Shown here one piece after another: positions 1 through 11,800 of a DNA stretch of 64,000 bases. The position numbers were made by a program, and so were the translations under genes. Source of the DNA: Trichaptum fuscoviolaceum (lineage: Eukaryota > Basidiomycota > Agaricomycetes > Hymenochaetales > Trichaptaceae); NCBI GenBank assembly GCA_910574455.1, contig CAJSYZ010000010.1, positions 896,770-960,769 on the forward strand, written 5' to 3'. Numbering within the stretch: the first letter of the stretch is position 1; each line of letters begins with the position of its first letter. The notes below the pieces were generated by a model. It searched no databases and was not told the DNA's origin. It saw nothing but the letters and a program-made list of their open reading frames with translations.

Positions 1-7
1 TGCTCAC

Positions 8-196
8 TCAATCTTCAAACCACGGTGTTCTGAAATACGCTCGGACTTGCTCTTTACGACGATTAACTTCGTTGTGAGCCGCTTCTCGGGCACGTTCCTT
101 CAAAACTTCGAACTCACCGCCACCAATCTGCTGAATGGATCGGGAGCTGAAGCGATTGCACAGGCTCAACAGAGAGCTGAAGAAGTACCCAAACAA
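8..196 (-). CDS. Possible 3' exon of an unrecognised gene at the window edge
   Basis: An open frame on the minus strand ends with a basic, helix-prone stretch (KERAREAAHNEVNRRKEQV) and the tail YFRTPWFED before a TGA near the window edge. The charge pattern looks like real protein, and a possible acceptor (CCATTCAG) lies just upstream on that strand. If it is an exon, the upstream part of the gene has been displaced, because the next DNA is the plus-strand NAA25 relic. I do not recognise the family, and chance openness of 62 codons is quite possible. Confidence 0.2.
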   Translation of the reverse strand: MFGYFFSSLLSLCNRFSSRSIQQIGGGEFEVLKERAREAAHNEVNRRKEQVRAYFRTPWFED

Positions 197-575
197 TGAG
201 CTGGCGAAGGTTTGGGCTATCTATGATTTGATGATGGTTGGTCTTATTTGTTTTGTAGGCCTTGAAAACGCTGGCGACGGTGCGCATGAATCTCAAAGTG
301 GAAAAGACTCTGCCGCCGTGCGATGAGATCCTGGCTTGAAACCGACGGACCTGGAGATGCTGAACGCGATGATGCACGTCCTCCATGCACTCGGGCGCCG
401 TACGTCCACTCTTCACCGAGCTTTTGAGCCCGACTAACATGCACTAACATGCACTCTAAAACAGGCTTGGACCTCGTGGCGATATATGAGGAGGCATACA
501 AGAAGCAGCCTGCAAACAGGGAGGCAGGACTTCTTCGCCAACGTGCGCACCGGCAACTGGACCGCCGCACAAGAC
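120..575 (+). pseudogene. NAA25: NAA25 (NatB auxiliary subunit) fragment, frame-broken
   Basis: The translation resembles the N-terminal TPR-like region of the NatB auxiliary subunit (Naa25/Mdm20), which anchors the Naa20 acetyltransferase. Visible blocks are KKYPNNELAK, then after an intron (207-258) ALKTLATVRMNLKVEKTLPP, then KPTDLEMLNAMMHVLHALGR, then after a second intron LDLVAIYEEAYKKQPAN, and FFANVRTGNWTAAQ. The frame is broken once near 330 (CTGGCTTGA reads as a stop, and a shift restores the conserved block) and again near 515-530. Intron borders are still recognisable, so decay may be recent. Only the first 150 or so residues of a protein of roughly 900 are present, and the match stops abruptly where CSE1-like sequence begins. 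Sequencing error could explain the shifts but not the truncation. Confidence 0.65.
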
Positions 576-2460
576 CTTCCCCAGCGCCGGCAACAGCTGT
601 CGCCCACCTTTAAAGACTTGCACTCCGCTGTCTTTGGCGCCGAGCAGGGAATACTCACCAAGTTCCTTGTTCATTAAAATTTCGATTTGTGAGCTTTATA
701 CGCATCGATACCGAGAGGTCCTCTCGTCTTCGAATTCCGTACCGGCATTTGTCACAGCGCTGTGGGGGCTTCTCGGTGGAGGTCACAGATCTGGAATTGC
801 ATATGACGGACTGCTCAGTCAGGTACTACGCTTCTTCAGCACGGTCATCCGATCAGGAGACTACATGGCGACGTTTGCGGAGAGGGAGACATTAATGTCT
901 GATCAAAGATGTAGTTGTCCCCAATTTTACATTACGAGGTGCACTAACTTTGTCTTTTATCACGCTCATCTTTTTACTGATACTATCTCGACCCGCAGAA
1001 CACGTGGAGCAATTGCTGGAGTATGTCCAAGTCGACCTTTCTTTCGCGGCGTCCTCTTCGACCATTGACGGGTTGACTGCGGAGGGCACCACGCGGCTCC
1101 AAGCCCCGGCCGATGTCCTCCGTGCACTTGTTGCTTCAGGTTTTGAGGCGGAGACGACCGAAGTTGTCTTGACGTTAATAGGGTACGGACTGGAGGAGTC
1201 AGGAAGAAGGGAGACGAGGAGAGTTGGAAGAGGAAGGATGAAAGTGTGTACCTGCTCACGGCGGTTGCCACTGTTGGTGCAACTGCTCAGGTGAGTAATG
1301 CAAATTTTTCGAGAGGAACAGTGAATAATTTTGTGGATCTATAGCAAGGTGTTACAAGCAAGAATGTGCTTGCGTATGTCGTGCAGTTTTCTCGCAACAC
1401 GTGTACGAGGACCTACGGGCTGATGAAAAACTCCGTGCATCCAATTCTCCAGATTGATGCGAGTCGCTTTTTGTACTCCTTCCAAAATCAGGTGCGTAAC
1501 TACCTTTCAGGCATGCAAGTCGAGTGCTAAACAAGTATGCAGCTCACGAAGGAGCAACTCCTCTCCGTCCTCCCCCTTCTCGTTCAGCATCTGTGCTCGC
1601 CAAACTACGTGTGCTATACGTATGCGGCAACAGCCATTGAGCGGATATTGTTTATCAAGCGCGGCTCATCCTTACTGTGCGTAACGCGATTGCTTGAGGT
1701 AGATTTCCTCTGATTATTTCAACAGCTTCAACCAGTAAGATATCCTAGAGCTTGCACCTGAGATCATTAACATGTTACTTTCAAAGATTGAGGCTGGTGG
1801 GACGCCGGAAAAAATTGCAGAAAACGACTATCTAATAAGTTGTAAGCTTTCATTTATCTCGAAATATTTTCCTCTTAATCCTATTTGTACCACTCTTAGG
1901 TGTCATGCATGTTCTGACCACAAGATCGGCAATAGATTCAGAACATGAACAACAACTACATCATCTTGTTGCCATCCTTGCTGCAATTTGCAAGAACCCA
2001 AGCAATCCCAACTTCGATCAATTTATTCTTGAGAGTATCTCTGCTTTGAATAGGTGAGGAATCTGCAACCAAGCAACATTCAGCAGGCTTACGGTCGGCT
2101 CATCACGTCAAACATTGGCAACATTTGAACAGGCTCTATTTGGCCCTTTTACAATTATTCTGCAGCAAGACATCGATTGCGAGCAGCCTTCTTTCAGGCA
2201 CTTGTAGTGAATGATCCAGCATCTACGCAGAATCTACTTCGTACATCTTCCAAATCCTCTTGCAGATGCTTGAGCTCCACGACGGTAACATTCCTCCTGA
2301 TTACCTCTCCATCCTCCCTTCCTCCTCCAGCACACTTCCTGGGCACAAAAAGGCTCTATTCCTGCCCTTGCTCGCCTCTTGTGTGCCTTCCTCGCTTGCG
2401 ACACCGTGCAGCAGAAACTGATCCCGTCGCATATCAACGATGGTATATATATTGAGCACG
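576..2460 (+). pseudogene. CSE1: CSE1 / exportin-2 fragment, truncated and frame-broken
   Basis: CSE1/CAS is the HEAT-repeat exportin that returns importin-alpha to the cytoplasm. Conserved blocks appear in order but in changing frames: LSPTFKD, ELYTHRYREVL, LIKDVVVPNFTLR, a block ending ADVLRALVASGFEAETTEVV, VYLLTAVATVGATAQ, LTKEQLLSVLPLLVQHL, YAATAIERILFIKRG, APEIINMLLSKIEAGGTPEK, AICKNPSNPNFDQFILESIS and ATFEQALFGPFTIILQQDID. Several joins are good introns (for example the one ending CCCGCAG at 1000). Others, such as 2180-2450, need frame shifts with no splice site. The first 200 or so residues and the C-terminal portion are missing; similarity fades after LIPSHINDG near 2450. I call it a pseudogene fused behind the NAA25 relic. 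A working CSE1, which is essential in yeast, should exist elsewhere. Confidence 0.7.
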
Positions 2461-2993
2461 ACATTGAAGCCATTGATGAAGATTGTGGTGACGATGCTCT
2501 CAGACGGCTCGGACGGACGCGTACGTCTATGCCCTAGTTAACTTCTTTGCATTCATCATGGCAATCCCCATGAACTGTGTTAGAGCTGATGATGAATTTT
2601 GGATTGACATACTTGCCACCAAAGCAGCAACTGTACTTCCTTTCTGTCGTATAATTTCTGATAGTTACTTTATAATCATTGTTTCATATATATCATATAT
2701 AAGATTTTCATACATTCTCTATCTAATAAAATGAATCAGACCTGAGTAGCGGGCTCTGCTGTGCACCCACAGCGTTCGCAATTATTACGTCACATTGACA
2801 ATGTCATATGTTGAAATACTTACATACTGTACTACTAAATATGGATACTTGTACTATAAAAGGCATCCGTGTTTACTTGAAAGTGGACTGTACAGAAGCT
2901 TTCGCTTCACACACGAATCAACATGTTGAATGGAACTCACAGACCGTTGGGAACACGCATCCCTCTTTTCTTCCTTCGTCCAACACCATAGCC
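2461..2993. other. Intergenic, AT-rich, leader of the MAPEG gene
   Basis: Beyond the last CSE1-like residues the sequence is AT-rich with stops in every frame. It includes an AATAAAATG stretch near 2729 and TATATATCATATATAAG near 2687-2703. A pyrimidine-rich stretch (2960-2990) leads into the MAPEG start codon. No gene is seen. Confidence 0.5.
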
Positions 2994-3848
2994 ATGTCGT
3001 CTCTCTCCTGGAAGTCTCCTCTTTCGCTCTATTCCATTCCTGTTATATGGTTCACCTCGTTCTACCCCATGAACATGAAGGTGAGAGTGGCTATGCTTAA
3101 CTGCTAAGGCATTCTGTATTGCTGATTCTCCAAGTGAAGTTCGCTCTTATCTCAAAGTACGTTGGGTATAACAAGTGAGTTACGACTGGATTGGTGCAGT
3201 GGAACAGAGACTGATTGTCGCCAAAAGCCTACAGCCGCGAGCAAACACGAAGCGCATACTGGAGAGTGGTACGGTTCCCAAAGACATTGCAGAGCGTGCA
3301 GAGAGAATGGAAGGCGCTCATTTGGTGAGCGCTGTCCATGTACTCCATTTCCATTTGCTAACTTACCAAAAGAATGGAAATGAAATGCTTCCCCTATGGG
3401 TTGGTGCAGTCGTACGTTCCCGCTATATCTCATCCTCACACGGATGCATGAGCTCATTTTGGCTACGCAGCTTGCGGGAAATTTCGCAGGCATAGATAAT
3501 CAGACACTCAATATTGCTTCAGCCGCCTTGTAAGTAATTTGAACTCAGCATATATGCAATAAAACGAACTTAATTTCTCGTATAGCATAAGTATTCGGGT
3601 TTTGTACAATTACATTTACATCAACCAATCGACTGAGGCCATAAGCTGGGTCAGGTATGCTTTTTCTTAGTATTTAAAAATCTAGAGACAGTTCTAAACT
3701 GTTTTATGCCTAGATCCACCGCATTTTTCACTGGGCTAGGTAAATACGTTCCTCCGTTCCACTATAATCAAAGCTGATCAGACATTGAAAAGGTGTACCC
3801 CTTTATCTTCTCATCAAAGCTGCCAATCTTGTCAGGAGCAGAGCATAG
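2994..3848 (+). CDS. MAPEG-family membrane protein
   Basis: Eight short exons (2994-3080, 3140-3174, 3228-3324, 3373-3411, 3471-3529, 3586-3654, 3714-3739, 3793-3848) join into an intact protein of about 155 residues, the usual MAPEG size. MAPEG proteins are four-helix membrane proteins that include glutathione- and eicosanoid-metabolising enzymes; fungal members like this one are mostly uncharacterised. The family block is clear: NLQPRANTKR, the RMEGAHLNGNEMLPLW signature (RAxxAHxNxxE type), LAGNFAGID, and RVLYNYIYINQSTEAISWVR. Helix one is LSLYSIPVIWFTSFYP and the last helix is VPLYLLIKAANL. The start is the first ATG with an immediate hydrophobic segment. The 3175-3227 segment is open but is best read as an intron. 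The specific substrate cannot be told. Confidence 0.85.
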
Positions 3849-4100
3849 GCATCGCAGGCTCGTTGTACCGTTGTAGTACTATGTAACTCCTCTGAAACAG
3901 AGTGCTAACTGTATTGCAATTTTAGCATGCATAAACTACAATTTGACATTTAATCAGCCAAAGACAGTGGGTTAGAAAAATGACTACCTTACACTACAGA
4001 AACACAACAACCTCGTAGCGAGGATACACTAGCAATAGATGATAATAAAACCGAGAAAGCAAATCCGAAAGCACGTACGCAACAATAAGACAGATTGCAC

Positions 4101-7100
4101 TTAAATATCACTTGAATCACCCCATCCTAACTTTTCTTCCATAGTACTCGGCATTCGAAATTGCGTTGGAGACTGTGGTGTTTCAACACTATCATCATTA
4201 TCATCATCATCATCTCCATCATCTCCAGTTGACTTTTCCGAAAGTTCGTCATCTACTGTTGACTTTGCCGAACGCTTGTTTGGATTTTGTTTGTGAGATG
4301 CATGTTTTGGTGGGGTCGGCACCTTTGCTCGTTTGTTTGTTGTATTGCTCAATGGTTGTTTCTTCGTCGAAAGAGTAGGTTTCCTGCGCAAAGTCATAAG
4401 AGACAAACGAAGTGGAATATGTAAAGATTACGAACTTGTTCCTCGAAATAGCTGCTCGTCGCTTTGGAGCTGGCGAGGGCATGGATGGTGTTTTCGTTGG
4501 AGTATGCAACCGCCTTAAACTTGATATGAGGAAACATATAATGGTGCAATTGCGATATGGTGGTCTTACTTTCCAGTCCTCTTCCTGGGTGGTGTTTTAG
4601 GCTCAAGAAGTTGTACATTTTCTTTTACTTCCTCCATCCTTCCAAGAAGATATCAGCAGTTTGTCCGCCGTCTATATGTGGAGGGACTTACTCTGAGCCT
4701 AAGTCATCGGAACCCCCGTCACTCACGTTTTTCTTAAACACTTTCTTCGAATGTTTTGAACGAGTCTGCTGCCGGTTTCGGGGAGGGGGACTGGTAACGA
4801 GTACGTTAATATGCTTAGAACACTCGAAGAGAGGAAACGATATACTTTTGGGCAGGCGCTTCATCCTCTGCAGAGAGTTGTTCCTCCTCCCTGTCCGATG
4901 ATGAGGCTTCCGGTGCTGGCTCTTGTTCACTGGCATACCCTTCAAAGCCGTTACCATCCTGACTTTCATTCCTACGTGAAGCCAAATCAGTACAAAAAAT
5001 ACGTCGAATGTGAATCCACTAACTTCTCTGGTGTTGTCCCATTTACCTTGCGCTCCAACTCAGATCCGCTTGCGTGTGGAGTATTGTCTACTTGCTGTCT
5101 TTCAAAGCGGCGTCGTCTAGGTCTCGATATACCAATGAACTCGTACACCTCACTGTAAGGTTCCTGCTCAAAGCACTGCTGTTCATCAAAACCGTCCAAA
5201 AGTAAGGAGAAATGATGTTCGAAGCGCTGTCTAAAGCGAGCGAAGAGTTTGTCCGTCGCATTATCCTCAAAGGGACATTGCTTTGACAGACTTGTAAGAC
5301 CGAGAGTAAAAAGAGATAGAGATAAACTTTACGTACCTCTGATAGATTGGACACAAGAATGTATGCACGGTACAATTTTGTTTCTTCAATCTCATTAGGG
5401 AACGTTAGCTTTGCAAGTAGTTGGCAAAGGCATTTCTTGTCTTCCGCTATTTGTATGTCACTTGTTAGCTATCGTCTGAGAACAGCGAGCGGAAAGTTGA
5501 TACACACGAGGCCTGTCGCTTTCATAAAGTGCCTGTAGAATGTCAATCACTAAATCCACATGCGTTGGTAAAATTTCGTGGCTCTCCCCTGAGCTATATT
5601 GAATGTTAGCTAACCAGACGGCCTAGAATGAAAGAAGCACGTACAGATCTACGACCTTTGTCGGGTCCGTCCAATCAACAAGGAGTTGACCAAACTGAGG
5701 AGGAGTGATCATTGTTTGGTCGTCGTCAAGGTCTTCATAGACTTTGGTCACAAGATCATATGCAGTCATAAATATCTAATTAAACGTTAAGGGTAATTTT
5801 GGATAACTGATTGAATAGAAAGACATACCGAGCGCATGCGATCTTGATGTATTTGCGATGAATAGCAATACACAGGAAGGAAATAGGCAAGGCATTGTCT
5901 AAGCTCTTGATTTTTCACCGTGAAGGGGGATACGTAGAGCAGCACGAGACTTGTTAAAACCTATTGTTGAAATAGTCATGCTTATTGTCTACAAGTAATG
6001 CGCGCAAGCATTGCTTACCCTTTCATCTGTGACGAGTCCAAACAGCATCAATTTGCATAAACCGAGACAGATGAGTGCCTGTACGGCACTTGACTCTTCT
6101 GTTTCAAGGACATTCATTAGGAAAGCGATAACACGTTGCCCCTTAGTTCCACCACTTAGTAGAAGATCGCAGCAGCCATCGCAATAGAACTTACAATATC
6201 CTCCGCTCCGCCCAGCAGGTCCTTTTCGTATGTCATGAGAATATCAAAAACGACTTGGAGTACCTTCTGCCTCAGTGCTTCTGGGGCGCTCTTCACTTGA
6301 CTAAGGAACAGCTGAAAAGAGCTCATCGCCATGTTCTAATTCAGCAGAGTTAGCTCATTAAATGTATCTCAGTCGATAAATAGACCTTACCTTAGCGATC
6401 AAACAGCACAATCCAAGACAAATCAGGCCTTTTTCCCTCAGCAACAATTCCTTGCGCTTAACCGAAGGGATGATTAAGTCCGCCAGAATTCCTTCCAAAG
6501 TTGAGTTCTCTTCGAAACTCTGCCCGTTGTGTTTAAGCCACGTGCGAAGATAGCAGAAAGAGACAATGACTCACACCATTGACGCGCTCGAGGACAGCGA
6601 TGCTAATCGTCAGACAATGAAGGTCAATTATGTCTGCTTGGGCTTTCTCTTCCGCTGACATCTCTTCGATGGGTTTTCGGTTACGGAAAGACCCACTTCC
6701 ACTCTGAGACATAGTCCTTGTCATGTCTGCTTCTGAAATCTATCAGATCGTCAGCAGCTTACCCATGCGTCATTATTGTGGAACAACTTACCTCATCGTC
6801 AGAAATGTTTACCTCAGGTTCCGGATCACGGAGTTCATTAATGACCTCAACGACCACTCGAATGAGATCTCGCTCATTAAGGGAGAGGACACCGATCACT
6901 CCTACACATGGAGTGATTAGACTATCGGGAAGCTCAGGATGTGCTAGCATTTGTCCTGAAAGTATGTTTAGGTCGCCACAGTACTTGGACCCGTGAGCCA
7001 CTTACGGATGGCACTAAACATCTTTCTCCTTCCTATCTCATCAGAGTAATCAAGAAGAAGAGAAAGCCGTAGTAGCTCGGACATCATGAATTCTTCGTCC

Positions 7101-8611
7101 GCCATCTTCTCCTCCCTCGAGTCTGCATCGTCATCATCTTCTTCGCCATTCAGTTGAGCTTCTTCATCTTCTTGCAAGACTTCCAAAAATGCGTTATAAT
7201 GATTTTGAAGGAGGAATGCGAGCGCGGTAACTACAGGTAGACAAGCTTCCAGTCGGGATTCATCTTTCTTGTCGAAGCAATGCTCCACAAATGTCCGAGC
7301 AAGGAGAGCACTTTCAGGTTTAAGTGTAGACCAGAAGAGTTCTGTGTGCAAAAATGAACACCATTTCAACTACTGAGTTGCTTGAGAACATACCATCAAA
7401 CTCGAGCTCCTGAACTACCTCCGACCTCGCAACAAAAATTGATTTCAGGGCATCAACACATATGTCACCAGCTCGTACATCAAACAACTTCAAGAACTGA
7501 ATGAGGTCGCCTTCGCATAGATCAACCCAGCTTCCAAGGAGTTTCGCAGCTGCCAATCGTACTGCTTCCTCTCGGTCTCCGAGACCTTGCCGGACAATTT
7601 GTTCTCTCTGAGAGATCGTGAGTTGTTTGGGGTGCGCTAGTCTTGTGAGGACCGAAGAATATAGCAATTTCCTAGTTACGGCGTCAACGTCCCAGGAGCG
7701 GGTGAGAAGAGCCGGCAGAGTGGCAGGTGTGAAGGGCAAATGGATGAGTGCTGCTCTGCGCACTTCACTAGATATCACGAGTTAGTACGGACAAGGACAA
7801 GTTTGAACAGAACAGATAGACGAACGACGCGGGGTCATAGAAGAGGCTGTTTAGTAGAGAGGTAACGATAGGCTGCTGGTCGTCCTCTAAATCATCAGGC
7901 TCCTCGCTTGCTGCGAGCTTCGACAGAACTGTGACGCAGTGCGCTCGCACAAGTGGTTCCTTGTCAAGCAAACGATCTAACAGATTCGTTCGTAACTCAG
8001 CGTACATTTCTTGGCTAACGGAGAAGCATTCAGGTATTGCGGGGACATGTGAAGGAAAAAGACTTACTCGAGCTCGCCGATGTGCGCTATTATTTCAGAG
8101 AGAAAGCTCATACAGCGGTATCGTACTATCTTGCTCTTCGCCCCGAAACCCTTAGATAAATATTTCAGCAGTCGAGAAATAAATCTCGAGAACGGTGTGT
8201 CTTCATCATCATCATCATCATTGTTCTTCTCCGCATCTTGGGATAAATCAGCCGACATCTTAGTTGTTGCTATATAATATTCAATCACGCACTTTTATCA
8301 TTTATGAACTGTACATAGCTCCCAACAAACTTTACAATCCTATCTGCAGTAGGGATGCCCTTCTTGACCACTACAACCCTGTTCATCATTTCGAGGAAGA
8401 TATCTAGGAATGCCTTCTCTCCGATAAGCTTTATCTCGTCGCCTTTTCGACCTCTGTTCACAGTCTCGACTACCGAAGAGGAAGCATTGTGAAGTTTGAA
8501 TAATGCAACGCAATTCTTCTTGTGGGTGGCTGCAGATGACTGAACTTGGTCAAGTACTGCTGGTATTGCTGTCGACAGAGATTCAAGATCGAATGGAGTC
8601 CGAGGAGCCAT
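4101..8611 (-). CDS. YCG1: Condensin subunit CAP-G (Cnd3/Ycg1), copy A
   Basis: This gene encodes the HEAT-repeat subunit of condensin, which binds DNA and the kleisin Brn1/CAP-H and helps loop and compact chromosomes in mitosis. The start at 8611 (MAPRTPFDLESL) lies just before the conserved block that includes IGEKAFLDIFLEMMNRV and DRIVKFVGSYVQFINDK. Later blocks, read through many short introns, are DDEDTPFSRFISRLLKYLSK, LDRLLDKEPLVRAHCV, QREQIVRQGLGDREEAVR, FVEHCFDKKDESRLEACLPV, LLDYSDEIGRRKMF, LNERDLIRVVVEVINELRD, and the Cnd3 C-terminal domain signature NMAMSSFQLFLSQVKSAPEA near 6350. The tail (4.1-5.0 kb) is acidic and low-complexity (DDGDDDDDNDD), as is usual for fungal CAP-G. I saw no unexplained frame break, and length is about 1,000 residues. 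A second copy starts 256 bases away on the other strand. Confidence 0.9.
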
Positions 8612-8866
8612 GGCTTGGGCTCCGAGGGTGCAATATAGCACCGATGATGCTCGTAAGTTGTAAGCCTGACAGAGATCATAAGTGTGCTGTAAGTTCGGCG
8701 TTTCCGTCCAAACCAACAGGCTTACGTGACGCGTGAGAGAGTCACGTGCAAGTGATGAATCGCGTTAGTCACACTAAGCCATAGTCACGGTCTTGACTCT
8801 TCTTAGACGCCCGTGCAGTCGTCTTGACTTACTATCACTATCTTGTATACTAGGTTCATCTACAGG
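8612..8866. promoter_or_regulatory. Shared bidirectional promoter of the two CAP-G genes
   Basis: These 255 bases separate the start codons of the two divergently transcribed CAP-G genes, so both promoters and 5' leaders must lie here. It contains ACGCGT at 8729-8734, a nearby CGCGTT near 8762, and a CACGTG core near 8743. ACGCGT is the classical MCB element bound by MBF-type factors in yeasts, which drive G1/S genes. No clear TATA box is seen. Function is inferred from position and motif only. Confidence 0.6.
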
Positions 8867-11800
8867 ATGCCTGCACGGACGGGTGGGACGCAAGTACTGA
8901 CCCTTCTTCCTGAAAGTGTACCCAGGATCTTTGAACAAGCTCAGACTTCCACTGCAAACCACCAGAAGAATTTCGTGGCACTCAATAAACTCCACAATGA
9001 AGCTGCCCTCATCATTCAGCCGGCAGAGAATGGAAAGAAGATGCAACTGATTGGAGAGAAGGCTTTCGAAGATCTTTTCATTGACATGCTCCTGAGAGTT
9101 CTACCACTCAAGAAAGGAGCCACGGTAGTCGACCGAATTGTGAAGTTCGTCGCTGGATATGTGAAGTTCATTAATGAGAAAGGTACGCAAAACTCGCGTT
9201 ATTCCACAATCTTCATCTCATCATTCCTCTCTCTTATAGAGAAACAAGGGACAGAGACAGAGGATGATGACGACACTCCTGCCTCCAGATTCGTCTCACA
9301 ACTCATCAAGTACCTTCTTAGAGGATTTGAAGCGAAGGACAAGAATGTTCGCTTCCGCGTTCTCCAAATTGTGACAGATATGGTGTCGAACTTAGGGGAG
9401 ATTGAGTATGTTCAGGCATTCACGCCATGATAGGACCTCATTCTAATCATTCTTCAGTGAACATGTTTATGACCTCCTTCACGAATCACTGCTGGCGCGA
9501 GCTCGCGACAAGGAGTCTTCCGTGAGAGCACAGGCTGTACTAGCCCTGACGAAACTTCTTAGTCCTGATAACTCGAATGAGACGCAAGATGAGCTCATGG
9601 ATGTGATTCTCGACACTCTTGTCCATGACCCCATAGCGTAAGCCCTCATAAACGCCTGTCGTAACATGACTCTGAACAACTCATTGCAGAGATGTCCGAA
9701 AGACAGCAATGTTGAATGTCCCTCTCACGCCCCTATCAATACCTGCCATCCTGTCACGCACAAGAGATGTAGACTGCTCTGTACGAAGAGCTGTATATTC
9801 CGTTCTTGAGCCACTGGAGAGCCCAAAACAGCTCACGATCGCCCAGCGCGAGCTTGTCGTCAAAGCTGGCCTCCAAGATAGAGAACAGATAGTACGGAAC
9901 TCTGCCGCAAAACTCGTTGGTTCTTGGGCGGACCTATGCAATGGAGATATCGCACAATTCATTCGCTTGTTCGATTTTGACTTGATGGATGACACCGAGA
10001 ATGCTGCGGAACAAGCCCTCCTGTCCCTATTTGATGCACGGCCTGATCTACTGGATAGTTTAGAATTCTCAGGTTAGTATTCCTTTTTATTTAGGGAAAC
10101 AATGCTCATTATATAAAACAGATACATTCTGGCATCAACTAACGCCTGAGAAAGCATTCCTAGCCCGTGTTTTTGTTGAACATTGCATTTTAGTGAAAGA
10201 TGAAGCACGGATTGAGTCTTCAATGCCTGTCATGACTGCGCTTGCTTTCAAGATTCAGGCATTATACAACGAATTGTTGCGAAAGGCGCAAGCAGATGAC
10301 GAAAACAAGGCTTTTGGGACGGAGGGCCACCAGGAAGAGGAAACAGAGAACGCCCAGCTTGTCCTAGGCGAGCTCCTGAAGATTGCTATCAATATGGACT
10401 ATGCCGATGAGATTGGCCGTCGAAAAATGTTTGCTCTCGTTCGTATGTAAAGGTTACTTGCTACGTAAAGAAATCGGATGCTTACTGTGTTTCCAGGAGA
10501 AATGATATCGCAAGATTTCCTACCACAGCAATTGACCTCACATTGCCTCGATATTCTTCGGAAGCTTTCTTCCAGTGAACGTGATCTCATCCGCATAGTC
10601 GTTGAAGTTATCCATGAACTTAGAGACAATGACACCGACGAGGAAGATATGGTGAGACTGTCTACGTCCCATCCCGCCTTTCCCAACCTGATTTCCATCG
10701 AAAGAGGGAAAAGAGTGCAGATTTGGGTGTTGAAGAGACACCTATGCTGGGTCGTACGCCCGGCCGACCGCGTAAGCCTCCAGCAGAGATGACCCCTGAA
10801 GAAAAGGATCACGCGGATGCCATTGATCTACGTTGTCTTTCACTGTGCATAGGAATGCTTGAACGTGTCAATAGCGTAAGCTTTAGGTTCAGGTTCCTTC
10901 CGTCCTAGGCGCTCACAAAGGCTTGCTTTATGCAGTCATTTGAAGAGAATTCCACTTTGGAAGGTATTCTAGGGGAGCTGATAATACCAGCAGTGAAACG
11001 CAAGGAGCTGCCTCTGAGGGAGAATGGTCTCATCAGCCTCGGATTGTGCTGCCTCATAGCTCGAGTCAGTTTATTATGTGTTTTGTGGAGAAGCCATCAC
11101 TAATCTCTTATGCAAAAAGCGCATGGCCATAAATTCCTTCCGTCTCTTTTTGAACCAACTGGCATCCTCCCCGGAACCGCTTCGCATTCGAGTATTACAC
11201 ATCGTCTTCGATGTCATGATGGTGCATGAAGGTGATTTCCTCGGTAACGCCAGTGTCGGGGTAAGTGACTTTTATGGAACTTCAATCCCTCACCGAAGAT
11301 GAGCAAACGCTTATACACAACAAGGGCGATAAAGTGGTGCAATTTTTGACTGAGCTTTTGGAGCGAGATGAATCTCCAAAGGTGCAAGCAGTCTTAGCCA
11401 CTGGTCTGGCAAAGATGATGCTCTCGGGCATGGTCTCCGATGAAAAGGCTCGTACTGGTATAAATGGTTAATATACGACTATCTGATTGATGTGTTCTCT
11501 TTCCAGGTCCTACAGAGCCTCGTTTTAGCGTTTATGTCCCCGTACACAGCAGAAAATCAAGAGTTGCGACAGTGTCTTTCGTACTTCTTCCCGGTTTACT
11601 GCTATTCATCTTCTACCAACCAGAGACGGATGAAACAGGTATAACACGATTTTCGCTCATATTTCCATTTAGTAGACTAAAGGAACAAAAAGATTTTCTT
11701 CTCAGCTTACGAGGAGTTGTCGAAATTACATAGCGAACTCGATGAAGACGAAGAAATGGTAGATCCTCTTCAAGCTGCGTCCTTGCTGCTGGATTGGACT

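Noticed and set aside
3175..3227. Open segment in the MAPEG gene reading like coding sequence
   Set aside because: Using it breaks the frame. Removing it as a GTGAGT...AAAAG intron joins VGYNN to LQPRANTKR in frame and gives a normal MAPEG protein, so the gene is intact.
4190..4215. CAT-rich microsatellite
   Set aside because: It encodes the acidic Asp run in the condensin copy A tail, and a similar run at 8200-8222 encodes DDDDDED, so neither is a free repeat element.
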